This document shows, in pieces, positions 16,365-23,995 of a DNA stretch of 52,412 bases (position 1 is its first letter; each line of letters opens with the position of its first letter). The DNA lies in assembly GCA_022843845.1 (NCBI GenBank), contig JALHMW010000032.1:1-52412 (forward strand), in the 5' to 3' direction. The notes under the pieces are model-generated. The model worked only from the letters and a program-made list of their open reading frames with translations. It was not told where the DNA came from and made no database searches. Source of the DNA: Archangium sp. (GTDB taxonomy: Bacteria; Myxococcota; Myxococcia; Myxococcales; Myxococcaceae). Made by a program: the position numbers and the translations under genes.

Positions 16365-17421
16365 GGCGCTCGGTGCTGAGTACTCCGGAACGGGGTCCCT
16401 ATTCGAGGTGCTTGCCCGGATTCCACACCGGCTCGACGAACTTCGGGAACTCCTGTCGCGCCTCCCGCTGACGGGGTTGGTCGATTCCGCGGCGCGCCAT
16501 GGCGTGAGTGCCTGGGTCGCCGACGCGCTCGGCGGTGCCGGCCACACCATTCCCGAGCAACAGAAGCTCCTTGCAGACGCCAGGTCGACGATCGCCTCGG
16601 CGCACAAGATTCGGCGGCTCACCAACTCCGTCATCGATGCGCTCGCTGGGGCGGGCATCACCCCGATCGCGATGAAGGGCTCGGTGCTCGCGGAGCGGCT
16701 GTATCCCACCAACCCATTGTGCCGTCCGTCTTCCGACGTCGACGTGCTCGTCCTTCCCGAGGAACTCGACCGCGTGGCGACGCAGCTGGCGTCGTTGTCG
16801 CTCCAACGCCAGGTCGACGACTCGCTCGGTGACGTCTTCGAAGACCACCACCACTTGTCGTTCGCGGGCTCAGCGGGCCTCGTCGAGGTGCACTTTCGAC
16901 TCATCTCGACCTTTGGTCGGGGGCTCTTCGACGATGCCGCGATTCGCGCTCGGTCGGTGGCGCACGTGTTCAACAAGCGGCCGGTCCGAATCCTCGCTCC
17001 CGAGGACGAGTTCCTGTACCTCGCGACCCACGCTGCGAACCACGCGTACCTGCGGATTTCCTGGCTGGTCGACCTCCAGCAGTTCATTCGGCTCCACCCA
17101 CAGCTCGACTTCGACGCCATCGCCGCCCGCGCCAGAGACGCTGGCTTCGCGCAGGCCCTCACCGTCACCCTCGGGCTTCTCGAGCAGCTGCTCGCGGTCG
17201 AGCTGCCAGCCTCAGCACGAAAGACCCTCCCGCCTCGACGCCGCCGCTTCATCGACCAGCAGCTCTTCTCGGGAGCCCGGCTCGAATCGGCCGCGCTCTC
17301 GACGCATCGGCTCGCGAGCTTTGCGCTTCGGCTCTGGTTGGTGGATACCCCCGGCAGCGCTGTGAGGCACGTCGTCGACGGTGCCAGGCGCTACGCTCGC
17401 CGCGTGACGGCCAATCGCTGA
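16363..17421 (+). CDS. Nucleotidyltransferase-family protein (PF14907-like)
   Basis: A 352-residue protein resembling the 'uncharacterised nucleotidyltransferase' family often found in exopolysaccharide loci. It has GAGITPIAMKGSVLAERLYP followed by PSSDVDVLVLPEELDRV, which gives the G-S and D-x-D elements of the pol-beta-like NTase fold. HLSFAGSAGLVEVHFRL carries a further acidic residue, and the helical C-terminal region includes ATHAANHAYLRISWLVDL. The start is the ATG at 16363, overlapping the divergent gene's ATG. The next gene starts at the last base of its TGA (TGATG), so both are translationally coupled. Its substrate is unknown. Confidence 0.82.
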   Translation: MALGAEYSGTGSLFEVLARIPHRLDELRELLSRLPLTGLVDSAARHGVSAWVADALGGAGHTIPEQQKLLADARSTIASAHKIRRLTNSVIDALAGAGITPIAMKGSVLAERLYPTNPLCRPSSDVDVLVLPEELDRVATQLASLSLQRQVDDSLGDVFEDHHHLSFAGSAGLVEVHFRLISTFGRGLFDDAAIRARSVAHVFNKRPVRILAPEDEFLYLATHAANHAYLRISWLVDLQQFIRLHPQLDFDAIAARARDAGFAQALTVTLGLLEQLLAVELPASARKTLPPRRRRFIDQQLFSGARLESAALSTHRLASFALRLWLVDTPGSAVRHVVDGARRYARRVTANR

Positions 17422-19904
17422 TGCCCTCTCAGGACTCCACGAGGTGGTGGTACGCGGCCGAGGCGAGTCTCGGGCTGGCCGTCGTGTCACTCCCGCTCGC
17501 GCTCGGGGGCGCGCCTCGGTGGACGGCCTGGTTGCTCTGCGGATGCGCGGCCACCGCCTTGCTCTGCTGGCTCATGGGAGCGTGGAAGCACCGAAGGCGC
17601 ATGACCTGGCATTTCCTGCTGGCGCTCCCTATCGGCGTGGCGTCGATCGCCGCGTTGTCGCTGCTGCCGCTGCCGCCAGGCCTCCTCGCCCTCCTCTCTC
17701 CGTCCCAGGCTGAGCTCCGCGACTTCGCGTTGGTGCCGTTGGGGCTCGAAGGCTGGCGGCCCCTCACTGCCGACGCACCGTCCACCTGGCGCGCACTTGG
17801 CCGGTGCGTGTCGTTGGGGTCGATGCTCTTCGTGGCGCTTCAGCTCGGTCGCCTCGAGGGGCCCCGGCGACGGCTCCTCGGTCTCGTCGCGTTGACCGGC
17901 GCGCTCGTCGCCGTCGTCGGCTTTGGGCACCTCCTCAGCGGGGCCGAGTCGCTCTTCGGCGTCTGGCACTTCTACGCGGGAGCGCGGCTGCTCACGTTCT
18001 TCGGCAACACCAACCACCTGGCTGGGTTTCTCGCCTTCTCCGCGATCGTTGCCATCGCGCTGGCCCTCGATCGTCGGTCACGGGAGGAGTCGATCGCCTG
18101 GGGCGCGGTGGCGGTGACGTGTGGCACGGGCGTCTTCCTCTCGTTCTCGAGGGGCGGCGTCGGGACATTCGTCATCACGGGCTTGCTGGTCGTGGGGGTG
18201 ACGCTCGCCCGTCGACAGGGAGGCCTGCGCGGCGCGTTGCCCTGGCTCATCATGGCCGGCACCGTCGTCTATGCGGTCTCGCTCGCGTCAGACCAGTTGC
18301 TCGAGCGTGCAGGCTCGTTGTCGAGCCTCGAGAAGCTCGAGAAGACGAAGCTCGAGCTCTGGCCGATGTTCTGGACCTCGGTCGTCGCGCACTGGCGGGC
18401 AGGCATGGGCCTGGGGGCGTTCGAGCTGGCCTTCGGTCGTTTCCAGACCTCCCAGCTCGACGTCACCTTCACACATCCAGAGAACCTCGTGCTCCAGTGG
18501 GCTGCTGAGCTCGGGCTCGTTCTGTCGGTGATGCTCGGGCTCGCCGTCGCAGCCGTCGCGTGGTCGCTCGTGCGCCGTGTGAAGGGGGTCGTCTCGGAGC
18601 AGGTGCTGCTCCTGGCCGTTCTCGGCGCGGGGCTCCACGACCTGTTCGACTTCGCGCTCGAGCTGAACGCGCTGCCCGTTGCGGTGATGGTCGTCGTCGG
18701 GCTGGTCGCCGGGCGGGAGCCTGTCGGAATCCCCGAGCCGCGACGTTTTTCAGCCCGCCGCGGGGTGCTCGCCGGAGCGGCGGTCCTCTCGCTGCTGAGC
18801 CTCGCTGCCTGCTGGAGAGGGCTGCCCGGACACGAACGCGCCGAGGCCCGGGTCGCGGAGCTCGTCGAGTCGGGCCAGCCAACGGAGCGCATCCGCGCGG
18901 CTGCCATCGAGGCGATCGATCGTCACCCGGCCGACTGGGTGCTCTATGCGGCCGTGGCTCAGCAGCTCGGCCGAGAGGGCGCCGGCCGCGAAGCGCTCGC
19001 GTGGGTGAACCGGGTGCTCTTCCTTCGTCCCGGCGATGCGGGTGCGCACGTCGCGGCCGGGCGCGCGTTGTTGCAGCTGAAGCAGCCAACGCAGGCGCTG
19101 CTCGAGTTCAAGACCGCGTGGCTGCTCGGTGACACGTCCAGCTTCGACGAAGGCCTGAGGCTGGCAGCGAAGCTCACCGCCTTCGATCGACTTCTGGTGG
19201 ACTCGGCCGGCCTGCTGACCCGGTGCTGGGAGCGCTACGTCGCGCTCGGCCACCTCGATCATGCGCAGCAGCTCCTCGATGCCGTCGAGCAACTCCCGCC
19301 GTCGCCAGAGGTCTTCGCCGAAGCGCAGGTGCTCAGGGTCTGGCAGTCGAACGCCACGCAGCGGTGGGCCGAGGCGCTGGAGCGATACGAAGCGCTGCCG
19401 ACCGATGTTCGCAGCCGGCCGGATCTGTTGGTGCTCTCAGCCATGCTCCTGTCCAGGACCGGGCGCGGGGCAGAGGCGATTCAGCGGCTCGACGCTGTGG
19501 CGCGCAAGGAGCCGCAGAACCTCACCATCGCGACAACGCTGGTCGATCTGCTCGCCGGCGAGAAGCGAACCGGTGAGGCGCGCGACGCTCTCAATCGGAC
19601 CAGGCCCTTCGTGACTGGCCCGTACGGCCGTTCCCAGCTCTTCCAGAAAGAGGCGACGCTATGGGCGCTCGAGGAGCGGTGGCCACGAGCGCTCGAGGCC
19701 CTCCAGACGGCGTCCCGCATCGAGCCCTCGAGAGCCGACCTGCGCTATCGCATGGCCCAGGTCTACGAGCAGATGGGGAGCCTCCATTCGGCCATCGACG
19801 AGATTCGGAAAGGCCGGCTCCTGGACTCGGCCGAAGGCGCAAAGGCTCAGGATGCCTGGGTCAGTCGACTGGAGCTGGCGATGGAGTCGCAGCGCGTCGA
19901 GTGA
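17421..19904 (+). CDS. O-antigen ligase/polymerase (Wzy_C) with C-terminal TPR-like domain
   Basis: An 827-residue two-part protein. Residues 1-460 have about eleven membrane helices and the WaaL/Wzy_C hallmarks: LTFFGNTNHLAGFLAF, FLSFSRGGVGTF, the large loop with GMGLGAFELAF, and VTFTHPENLVLQWAAELG, which contains the His of the ligase family. Residues about 470-820 are helical repeats of TPR type (e.g. WVLYAAVAQQLGREGAGREAL and LRYRMAQVYEQMGSLHSAIDEI). It would join or polymerise undecaprenyl-linked glycan on the periplasmic side, with the TPR part binding partners. It overlaps the NTase-like gene by one base and is followed by wzc. Whether it acts as ligase, polymerase or protein O-glycosyltransferase cannot be decided. 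Confidence 0.9.
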   Translation: MPSQDSTRWWYAAEASLGLAVVSLPLALGGAPRWTAWLLCGCAATALLCWLMGAWKHRRRMTWHFLLALPIGVASIAALSLLPLPPGLLALLSPSQAELRDFALVPLGLEGWRPLTADAPSTWRALGRCVSLGSMLFVALQLGRLEGPRRRLLGLVALTGALVAVVGFGHLLSGAESLFGVWHFYAGARLLTFFGNTNHLAGFLAFSAIVAIALALDRRSREESIAWGAVAVTCGTGVFLSFSRGGVGTFVITGLLVVGVTLARRQGGLRGALPWLIMAGTVVYAVSLASDQLLERAGSLSSLEKLEKTKLELWPMFWTSVVAHWRAGMGLGAFELAFGRFQTSQLDVTFTHPENLVLQWAAELGLVLSVMLGLAVAAVAWSLVRRVKGVVSEQVLLLAVLGAGLHDLFDFALELNALPVAVMVVVGLVAGREPVGIPEPRRFSARRGVLAGAAVLSLLSLAACWRGLPGHERAEARVAELVESGQPTERIRAAAIEAIDRHPADWVLYAAVAQQLGREGAGREALAWVNRVLFLRPGDAGAHVAAGRALLQLKQPTQALLEFKTAWLLGDTSSFDEGLRLAAKLTAFDRLLVDSAGLLTRCWERYVALGHLDHAQQLLDAVEQLPPSPEVFAEAQVLRVWQSNATQRWAEALERYEALPTDVRSRPDLLVLSAMLLSRTGRGAEAIQRLDAVARKEPQNLTIATTLVDLLAGEKRTGEARDALNRTRPFVTGPYGRSQLFQKEATLWALEERWPRALEALQTASRIEPSRADLRYRMAQVYEQMGSLHSAIDEIRKGRLLDSAEGAKAQDAWVSRLELAMESQRVE

Positions 19905-19950
19905 CGACCGGGTTTGAACCCGAGGCCCCGTCGGTGGTACTGACTTCCGC

Positions 19951-22113
19951 GTGTCTACTCCGGCCGAGATCCAGCTGAGCAGCAGCGTCGATCTGCGGTT
20001 CTACGTTCGCGTCCTGCTCAAGCGGAAGTGGCTGATCCTGCTCGTGTTCGCGCTCGTGGTTGGAGCGACCACGCTCTGGGCCCGCAACCAACCGAAGGTG
20101 TACGCGGCGCAGATCTCGTTGATCATCGACTCCAAGGAACCACGCTTCCTCGACAACCAGATTCAGGACGTCAACAACGACTCGACGTCGGCGTATTGGG
20201 CCAACAAGGAGTACCTCGAGACGCAGTCGAAGATCATCACCAGCCGAGCGGTCTCGCAGCGTGTCGTCGAGAAGCTGGGCCTCAACAACGACCCTGAGTT
20301 TCTGCGGGTGATGAAGTTGCCAGAGGCGCAGCGCGACGAGGCCATGAAGCGGATGGACGCGGTCGCGATGGTGCAGAGCAAGATCAAGGTCGAGTCGCTG
20401 AAGGACAGCCGCGTCACCTTCATCAAGATCGAAGACGCCGAGCCGAACCGCGCCGCTCTGCTCGCGAACGAGGTGGCGCAGGCCTACATCGACGAGTCGT
20501 TGTCGCAGAAGCTCAAGGTCACCGAGAACGCGTCGAAGTGGCTCGACGAGCGTCGCGACAGCCTGTCGGACTCGGCGCGCGCGAGTGAGATGGCGCTGTA
20601 TGCGTTTCGGAAGCAGTCCGACATGCTCAGCACGTCGATTGACGATCGCGCGAACATGGTGTCGTCGCGGCTGACCGCGACCAGTACGGCGTTGACCGAC
20701 GTTCAGTTGAAGATCGCGGGCCACAAGGCGCGGGTCGCGGCGATTCGGAACGTGCAGCACCAGCAGGGCTCCGATGACTCGATGTGGGCCGAGGCGCTGC
20801 CAGCCGCTCGGGAGAACGCGACGCTCCAGAAGCTCAAGGACCGCATGTTGACGCTGCGGACCGACTGCACCGAGCTGCAGTCGCGCTACCTCGGCGAGCA
20901 CCCGAAGCTGATGGAGTGCCGTGACAAGCTCGCGCTCGTCGAGAAGGACTTCCAGCGTGAGCTCTCGAACCTCGTGGTGGGCACCGAGGCCGAACTTCGC
21001 GAGTCGATCGAGAAGGAGAAGAACCTTCAGGCGCTCTTCAACGAGGTGCGGGCCGAGGCGTTCGAGGTCGAGAAGAAGAAGCTCGAGCTCGACCGGCTGA
21101 AGCAGGAGTCGGACAGCGCGAAGCGCCAATACGACTCGGTCTTCAAGCGCCTGAAGGACATCGAGCTCTCGGGCCTGCTGCGCACGTCGAACGTGCGAGT
21201 GCTCGACGCCGCGCGACCCCAGCTCGGCGCCGTTCGGCCGAACGTGCCGCAGTCCATCCTGCTGGGCATCGTCGGTGGCCTGATTGCCGCGTTCGGCCTG
21301 GCGTTGCTGCTCGAGTTCCTCGACTCGACCGTCACCTCTCAGCAGGAGATCGAGGAGCGGATGGGACTGACCTTCCTCGGTTTCGTGCCCTCCATTCCGC
21401 CGACCGACGGGCAGGCGAAGGACCTGCACATTCATCGAGAGCCGAAGTCGCATATCGCCGAGTGCACGCGCGCAGTGCGAACGAACCTGCTGTTCATGTC
21501 GCCCGACAAGCCGCTGAAGCGAATGCTGGTGACGTCGAGCGGTCCGCAAGAAGGGAAGTCGACGACGGCCATCAACCTCGGCATCGCGATGGCGCAGAGC
21601 GGCCAGAAGGTGCTGATCATCGACACCGACATGCGCCGGCCCCGGTTGCACAAGGCCTTTGGGGTGCCGAACGACGTTGGCGTGTCGTCGCTGGTGGTCG
21701 GCGAGGGCAAACTCGAAGACGCCATCAAGACCACGGAAGTGCCCGGCATGTTCTTGTTGCCGTGTGGCCCCGTGCCGCCGAACCCTGCCGAGCTGCTTCA
21801 CACGCGAGCCTTCGGCGAACTGCTCGAGACGCTCGATGGCAAGTTCGACCGCGTGATCCTCGACAGCCCGCCGGTCGGAGCGGTCGCCGACGCAGTGGTG
21901 CTGGCCACGCAGGTGAACGGCGTCGTGCTGGTGCTGAAGGCTGGCGTCACCCACCGTGACGTGGCGAAGCGAACCCTTCGAGCCCTGAACGACGTGAAGG
22001 CCGTGATGTTGGGCGCCGTCTTGAACGACGTGAACCTCGATCGGTCGCGGTACGGCGACTACTACTACGGCTACGCCTACCGCTATTACGGCTACGGCGA
22101 GAAGAACGGCTGA
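19951..22113 (+). CDS. wzc: Wzc-type polysaccharide co-polymerase with BY-kinase domain
   Basis: A 720-residue Wzz/BY-kinase fusion. The N-terminal Wzz domain has a first helix (about residues 29-48), a long periplasmic helical region with coiled-coil stretches (about 190-410) and a second helix (about 434-456). The cytoplasmic kinase has Walker A SGPQEGKSTTAINLG, Walker A' IIDTDMRRPR and Walker B-like VILDSPP. The C-terminus is a tyrosine cluster, YGDYYYGYAYRYYGYG, with nine Tyr for autophosphorylation. It controls chain length and export in Wzx/Wzy systems. The start is a GTG at 19951; no better codon exists between it and the upstream stop. The partner outer-membrane OPX (Wza) protein is not encoded in this window. 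Confidence 0.95.
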   Translation: MSTPAEIQLSSSVDLRFYVRVLLKRKWLILLVFALVVGATTLWARNQPKVYAAQISLIIDSKEPRFLDNQIQDVNNDSTSAYWANKEYLETQSKIITSRAVSQRVVEKLGLNNDPEFLRVMKLPEAQRDEAMKRMDAVAMVQSKIKVESLKDSRVTFIKIEDAEPNRAALLANEVAQAYIDESLSQKLKVTENASKWLDERRDSLSDSARASEMALYAFRKQSDMLSTSIDDRANMVSSRLTATSTALTDVQLKIAGHKARVAAIRNVQHQQGSDDSMWAEALPAARENATLQKLKDRMLTLRTDCTELQSRYLGEHPKLMECRDKLALVEKDFQRELSNLVVGTEAELRESIEKEKNLQALFNEVRAEAFEVEKKKLELDRLKQESDSAKRQYDSVFKRLKDIELSGLLRTSNVRVLDAARPQLGAVRPNVPQSILLGIVGGLIAAFGLALLLEFLDSTVTSQQEIEERMGLTFLGFVPSIPPTDGQAKDLHIHREPKSHIAECTRAVRTNLLFMSPDKPLKRMLVTSSGPQEGKSTTAINLGIAMAQSGQKVLIIDTDMRRPRLHKAFGVPNDVGVSSLVVGEGKLEDAIKTTEVPGMFLLPCGPVPPNPAELLHTRAFGELLETLDGKFDRVILDSPPVGAVADAVVLATQVNGVVLVLKAGVTHRDVAKRTLRALNDVKAVMLGAVLNDVNLDRSRYGDYYYGYAYRYYGYGEKNG

Positions 22114-22134
22114 CGACGTCTCGGCTCGGGCTCC

Positions 22135-22899
22135 TTGTTCTTCTTCCTGTCGAAGACGCTCGACCTGCTGCTCGACCCCTGGTGGTGGAGTGTCGTCACG
22201 GTCTTCGTCGGCGTGGCGTTGCTCGCGAGAGGTCAGCGCCGCAGAGGGCTTGGCTTCGCGTTGGCGGGCAGCCTGGTGCTCATCGTCGCGAGCCTTCCCG
22301 CGGTCGCGAACCGGCTCTGGAGCCTCCTCGAGGCTGACGCGGTCTCGACCCTTCGGCCTGGCGTGACCTACGACGTGGTCGTGCTGCTCGGTGGAACGGT
22401 GTCTGCCCTCGGCGCGACGCGGGAGCAGGTCTCGTGGGGCGACAACGTGGATCGGCTCACCGTCACGTTCGACCTGCTCCGCGCTGGCACGGCTCGGCAC
22501 GTAATCGTCAGTGGCGGCCAGCTTCGCGAGGGGCTCCCCACGGAGGCCGAGTACCTCGCGCGCCAGCTCGAGGCCTGGGGCATCGACCCCACGCGCATCA
22601 TCGTGGAATCGAAGGCGCGGAACACGGCCGAGAACGCGCGGTTGTCGAAGGCACTCATCGACGAAAGAGGCTTTCGCTCGGTGCTGGTGGTCACCAGCGC
22701 GTTTCACATGCCGCGAAGTGAAGCGTGCTTCCGTGCGGTCGGCCTCGAACCAGACCTCCTCCCGGTCGACTACCGAATGAGGGAGCCCGCTGCCGACTCA
22801 CACTGGTTTCCTCGCAGCAATGCCCTGGCTGATTCGAGCCAGGCGATTCGCGAGTTCGCTGGCCGGTTCGTCTACAGGTTGACTGGCGCCGCGAGGTGA
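22135..22899 (+). CDS. YdcF/SanA-like DUF218 membrane protein
   Basis: A 254-residue protein. Two N-terminal membrane helices (about residues 15-32 and 40-58) are followed by a DUF218 domain: YDVVVLLGGTVS, HVIVSGGQLREGLPTEAEYLARQL, IIVESKARNTAENA and VLVVTSAFHMPRSEACFRAVGL. These are the family's conserved blocks. ElyC/SanA/YdcF proteins affect envelope polysaccharide or peptidoglycan metabolism. The start appears to be TTG at 22135, 21 bases after wzc and in the same operon, which suggests a role in undecaprenyl-linked glycan handling. Its 3' end overlaps the convergent glycosyltransferase by 28 bases. Confidence 0.88.
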   Translation: MFFFLSKTLDLLLDPWWWSVVTVFVGVALLARGQRRRGLGFALAGSLVLIVASLPAVANRLWSLLEADAVSTLRPGVTYDVVVLLGGTVSALGATREQVSWGDNVDRLTVTFDLLRAGTARHVIVSGGQLREGLPTEAEYLARQLEAWGIDPTRIIVESKARNTAENARLSKALIDERGFRSVLVVTSAFHMPRSEACFRAVGLEPDLLPVDYRMREPAADSHWFPRSNALADSSQAIREFAGRFVYRLTGAAR

Positions 22900-23951
22900 G
22901 GCGCTGTCTGTCTCGCCGTGCGCCGAAAGATTTCGACGTACCGGTCCACGACCGCGGCGACGGCGTACTTCGCCTCGACGTGCGCCCGACCTGAACGACC
23001 AACGTCTGCTCGTGCTGAAGGGCTCAACGCGGCGAGGTCGAGCAGTGGCTGGGTCCAGTCGCCGCCGGGCGCGACCAGCTGACCGGCGCCGCTGCCTTCG
23101 AACAAGGGCACGTTTGCGCCGACAGCCGAGGCCAGGATGGGAACACCAACGCTCATGTACTGGAGCATCTTGAAGCCGCACTTCCCGCGCGTCTGGTGCG
23201 TGTCGGGCAGCGGCATCAAGCCGACGTCGAAGCTCTGCAGGGCCATCAGCTCCTGGTCCTCGCGCCACCGCCATTGCTCGACCCGTGAATCGCCCAGGTA
23301 CTCGGGCAGCACGCCGTTACTGACGATTCGCAGGCGTGCGCGCGGCAGCAGGTCGATGGCGCGCAACACGGACGGGATGACCTCTCGGAGGTAGGGGAAG
23401 TTGGAGGCGGTTCCCATCCAACCGATGACCAGCTCGCGCCCGTCGCGCGTGGGCGCAGGCACGTAGCGGGTCGTGTCGACGACCGTCGGGATCACCGAGG
23501 TCTTCCACGGCGCCTGCGCGGCGTCTGCAAGGTAACTGTTCCCCGCGATGACGTGACTCGCGGAGTCGACGGCCTGCCGAAACGTGCGCTCACGCGGTGG
23601 AGAAGGAGCGCCTTGTGGCCCGAGGTGAATCGCGTCATCGAAGTCGAAGACGGTCGGGGTGTGACGGAGGGACCGGAGAAGCTCGGGAAGACCCGTCACC
23701 GCCATGGTCGTCTTGTGCAGAAACAGAAGGTCGTGGCCTCGCTCGACGAGCAGGCGCCCCGCGCGGAGCAGACGACCTTTCGCCTTGTAGAGAGGAGCCC
23801 AGGGCTTCTCGTGCACGTCGTTGTATCGCTCGTCGTAGGCGTACTGGGCCGAGCACGAGATGCCGTGCCGCTCGAACCAGGGGAAAAACTGAAGACAGCG
23901 AAAGCGGCTGCCGGGGCTCAGCGGGCCATCGGTGAAGAAGAGTACACGCAC
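22872..23951 (-). CDS. GT4-like glycosyltransferase (paralogue of the 7.6-8.7 kb gene)
   Basis: A 359-residue GT-B enzyme starting at a GTG (23949-23951) with RVLFFTDGPLSPGSRFRCLQ. The acceptor half contains LLFLHKTTM and VFDFDDAIHLG. The donor half has LVIGWMGTASNFPYL, VGLMPLPDTHQTRGKCGFK and MLQYMSVGVPILASAVG. It shares order and wording of motifs with the protein at 7590-8687, so the two are paralogues that probably use related donors or acceptors. It lies 44 bases downstream of asnB on the same strand and is probably co-transcribed with it. Its end overlaps the YdcF-like gene. Confidence 0.88.
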   Translation of the reverse strand: MRVLFFTDGPLSPGSRFRCLQFFPWFERHGISCSAQYAYDERYNDVHEKPWAPLYKAKGRLLRAGRLLVERGHDLLFLHKTTMAVTGLPELLRSLRHTPTVFDFDDAIHLGPQGAPSPPRERTFRQAVDSASHVIAGNSYLADAAQAPWKTSVIPTVVDTTRYVPAPTRDGRELVIGWMGTASNFPYLREVIPSVLRAIDLLPRARLRIVSNGVLPEYLGDSRVEQWRWREDQELMALQSFDVGLMPLPDTHQTRGKCGFKMLQYMSVGVPILASAVGANVPLFEGSGAGQLVAPGGDWTQPLLDLAALSPSARADVGRSGRAHVEAKYAVAAVVDRYVEIFRRTARQTAPHLAAPVNL

Positions 23952-23995
23952 GCCGCTCGAGCCTCCTGGCTGTGTGGGTTGATATCAAATGAACT

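Noticed and set aside
19861..22707. A 948-codon open frame on the minus strand opposite wzc
   Set aside because: Its composition (Arg/Leu/His/Val/Gln repeats) is that of the complement of a high-GC coding sequence, and wzc on the plus strand has unmistakable Walker motifs.
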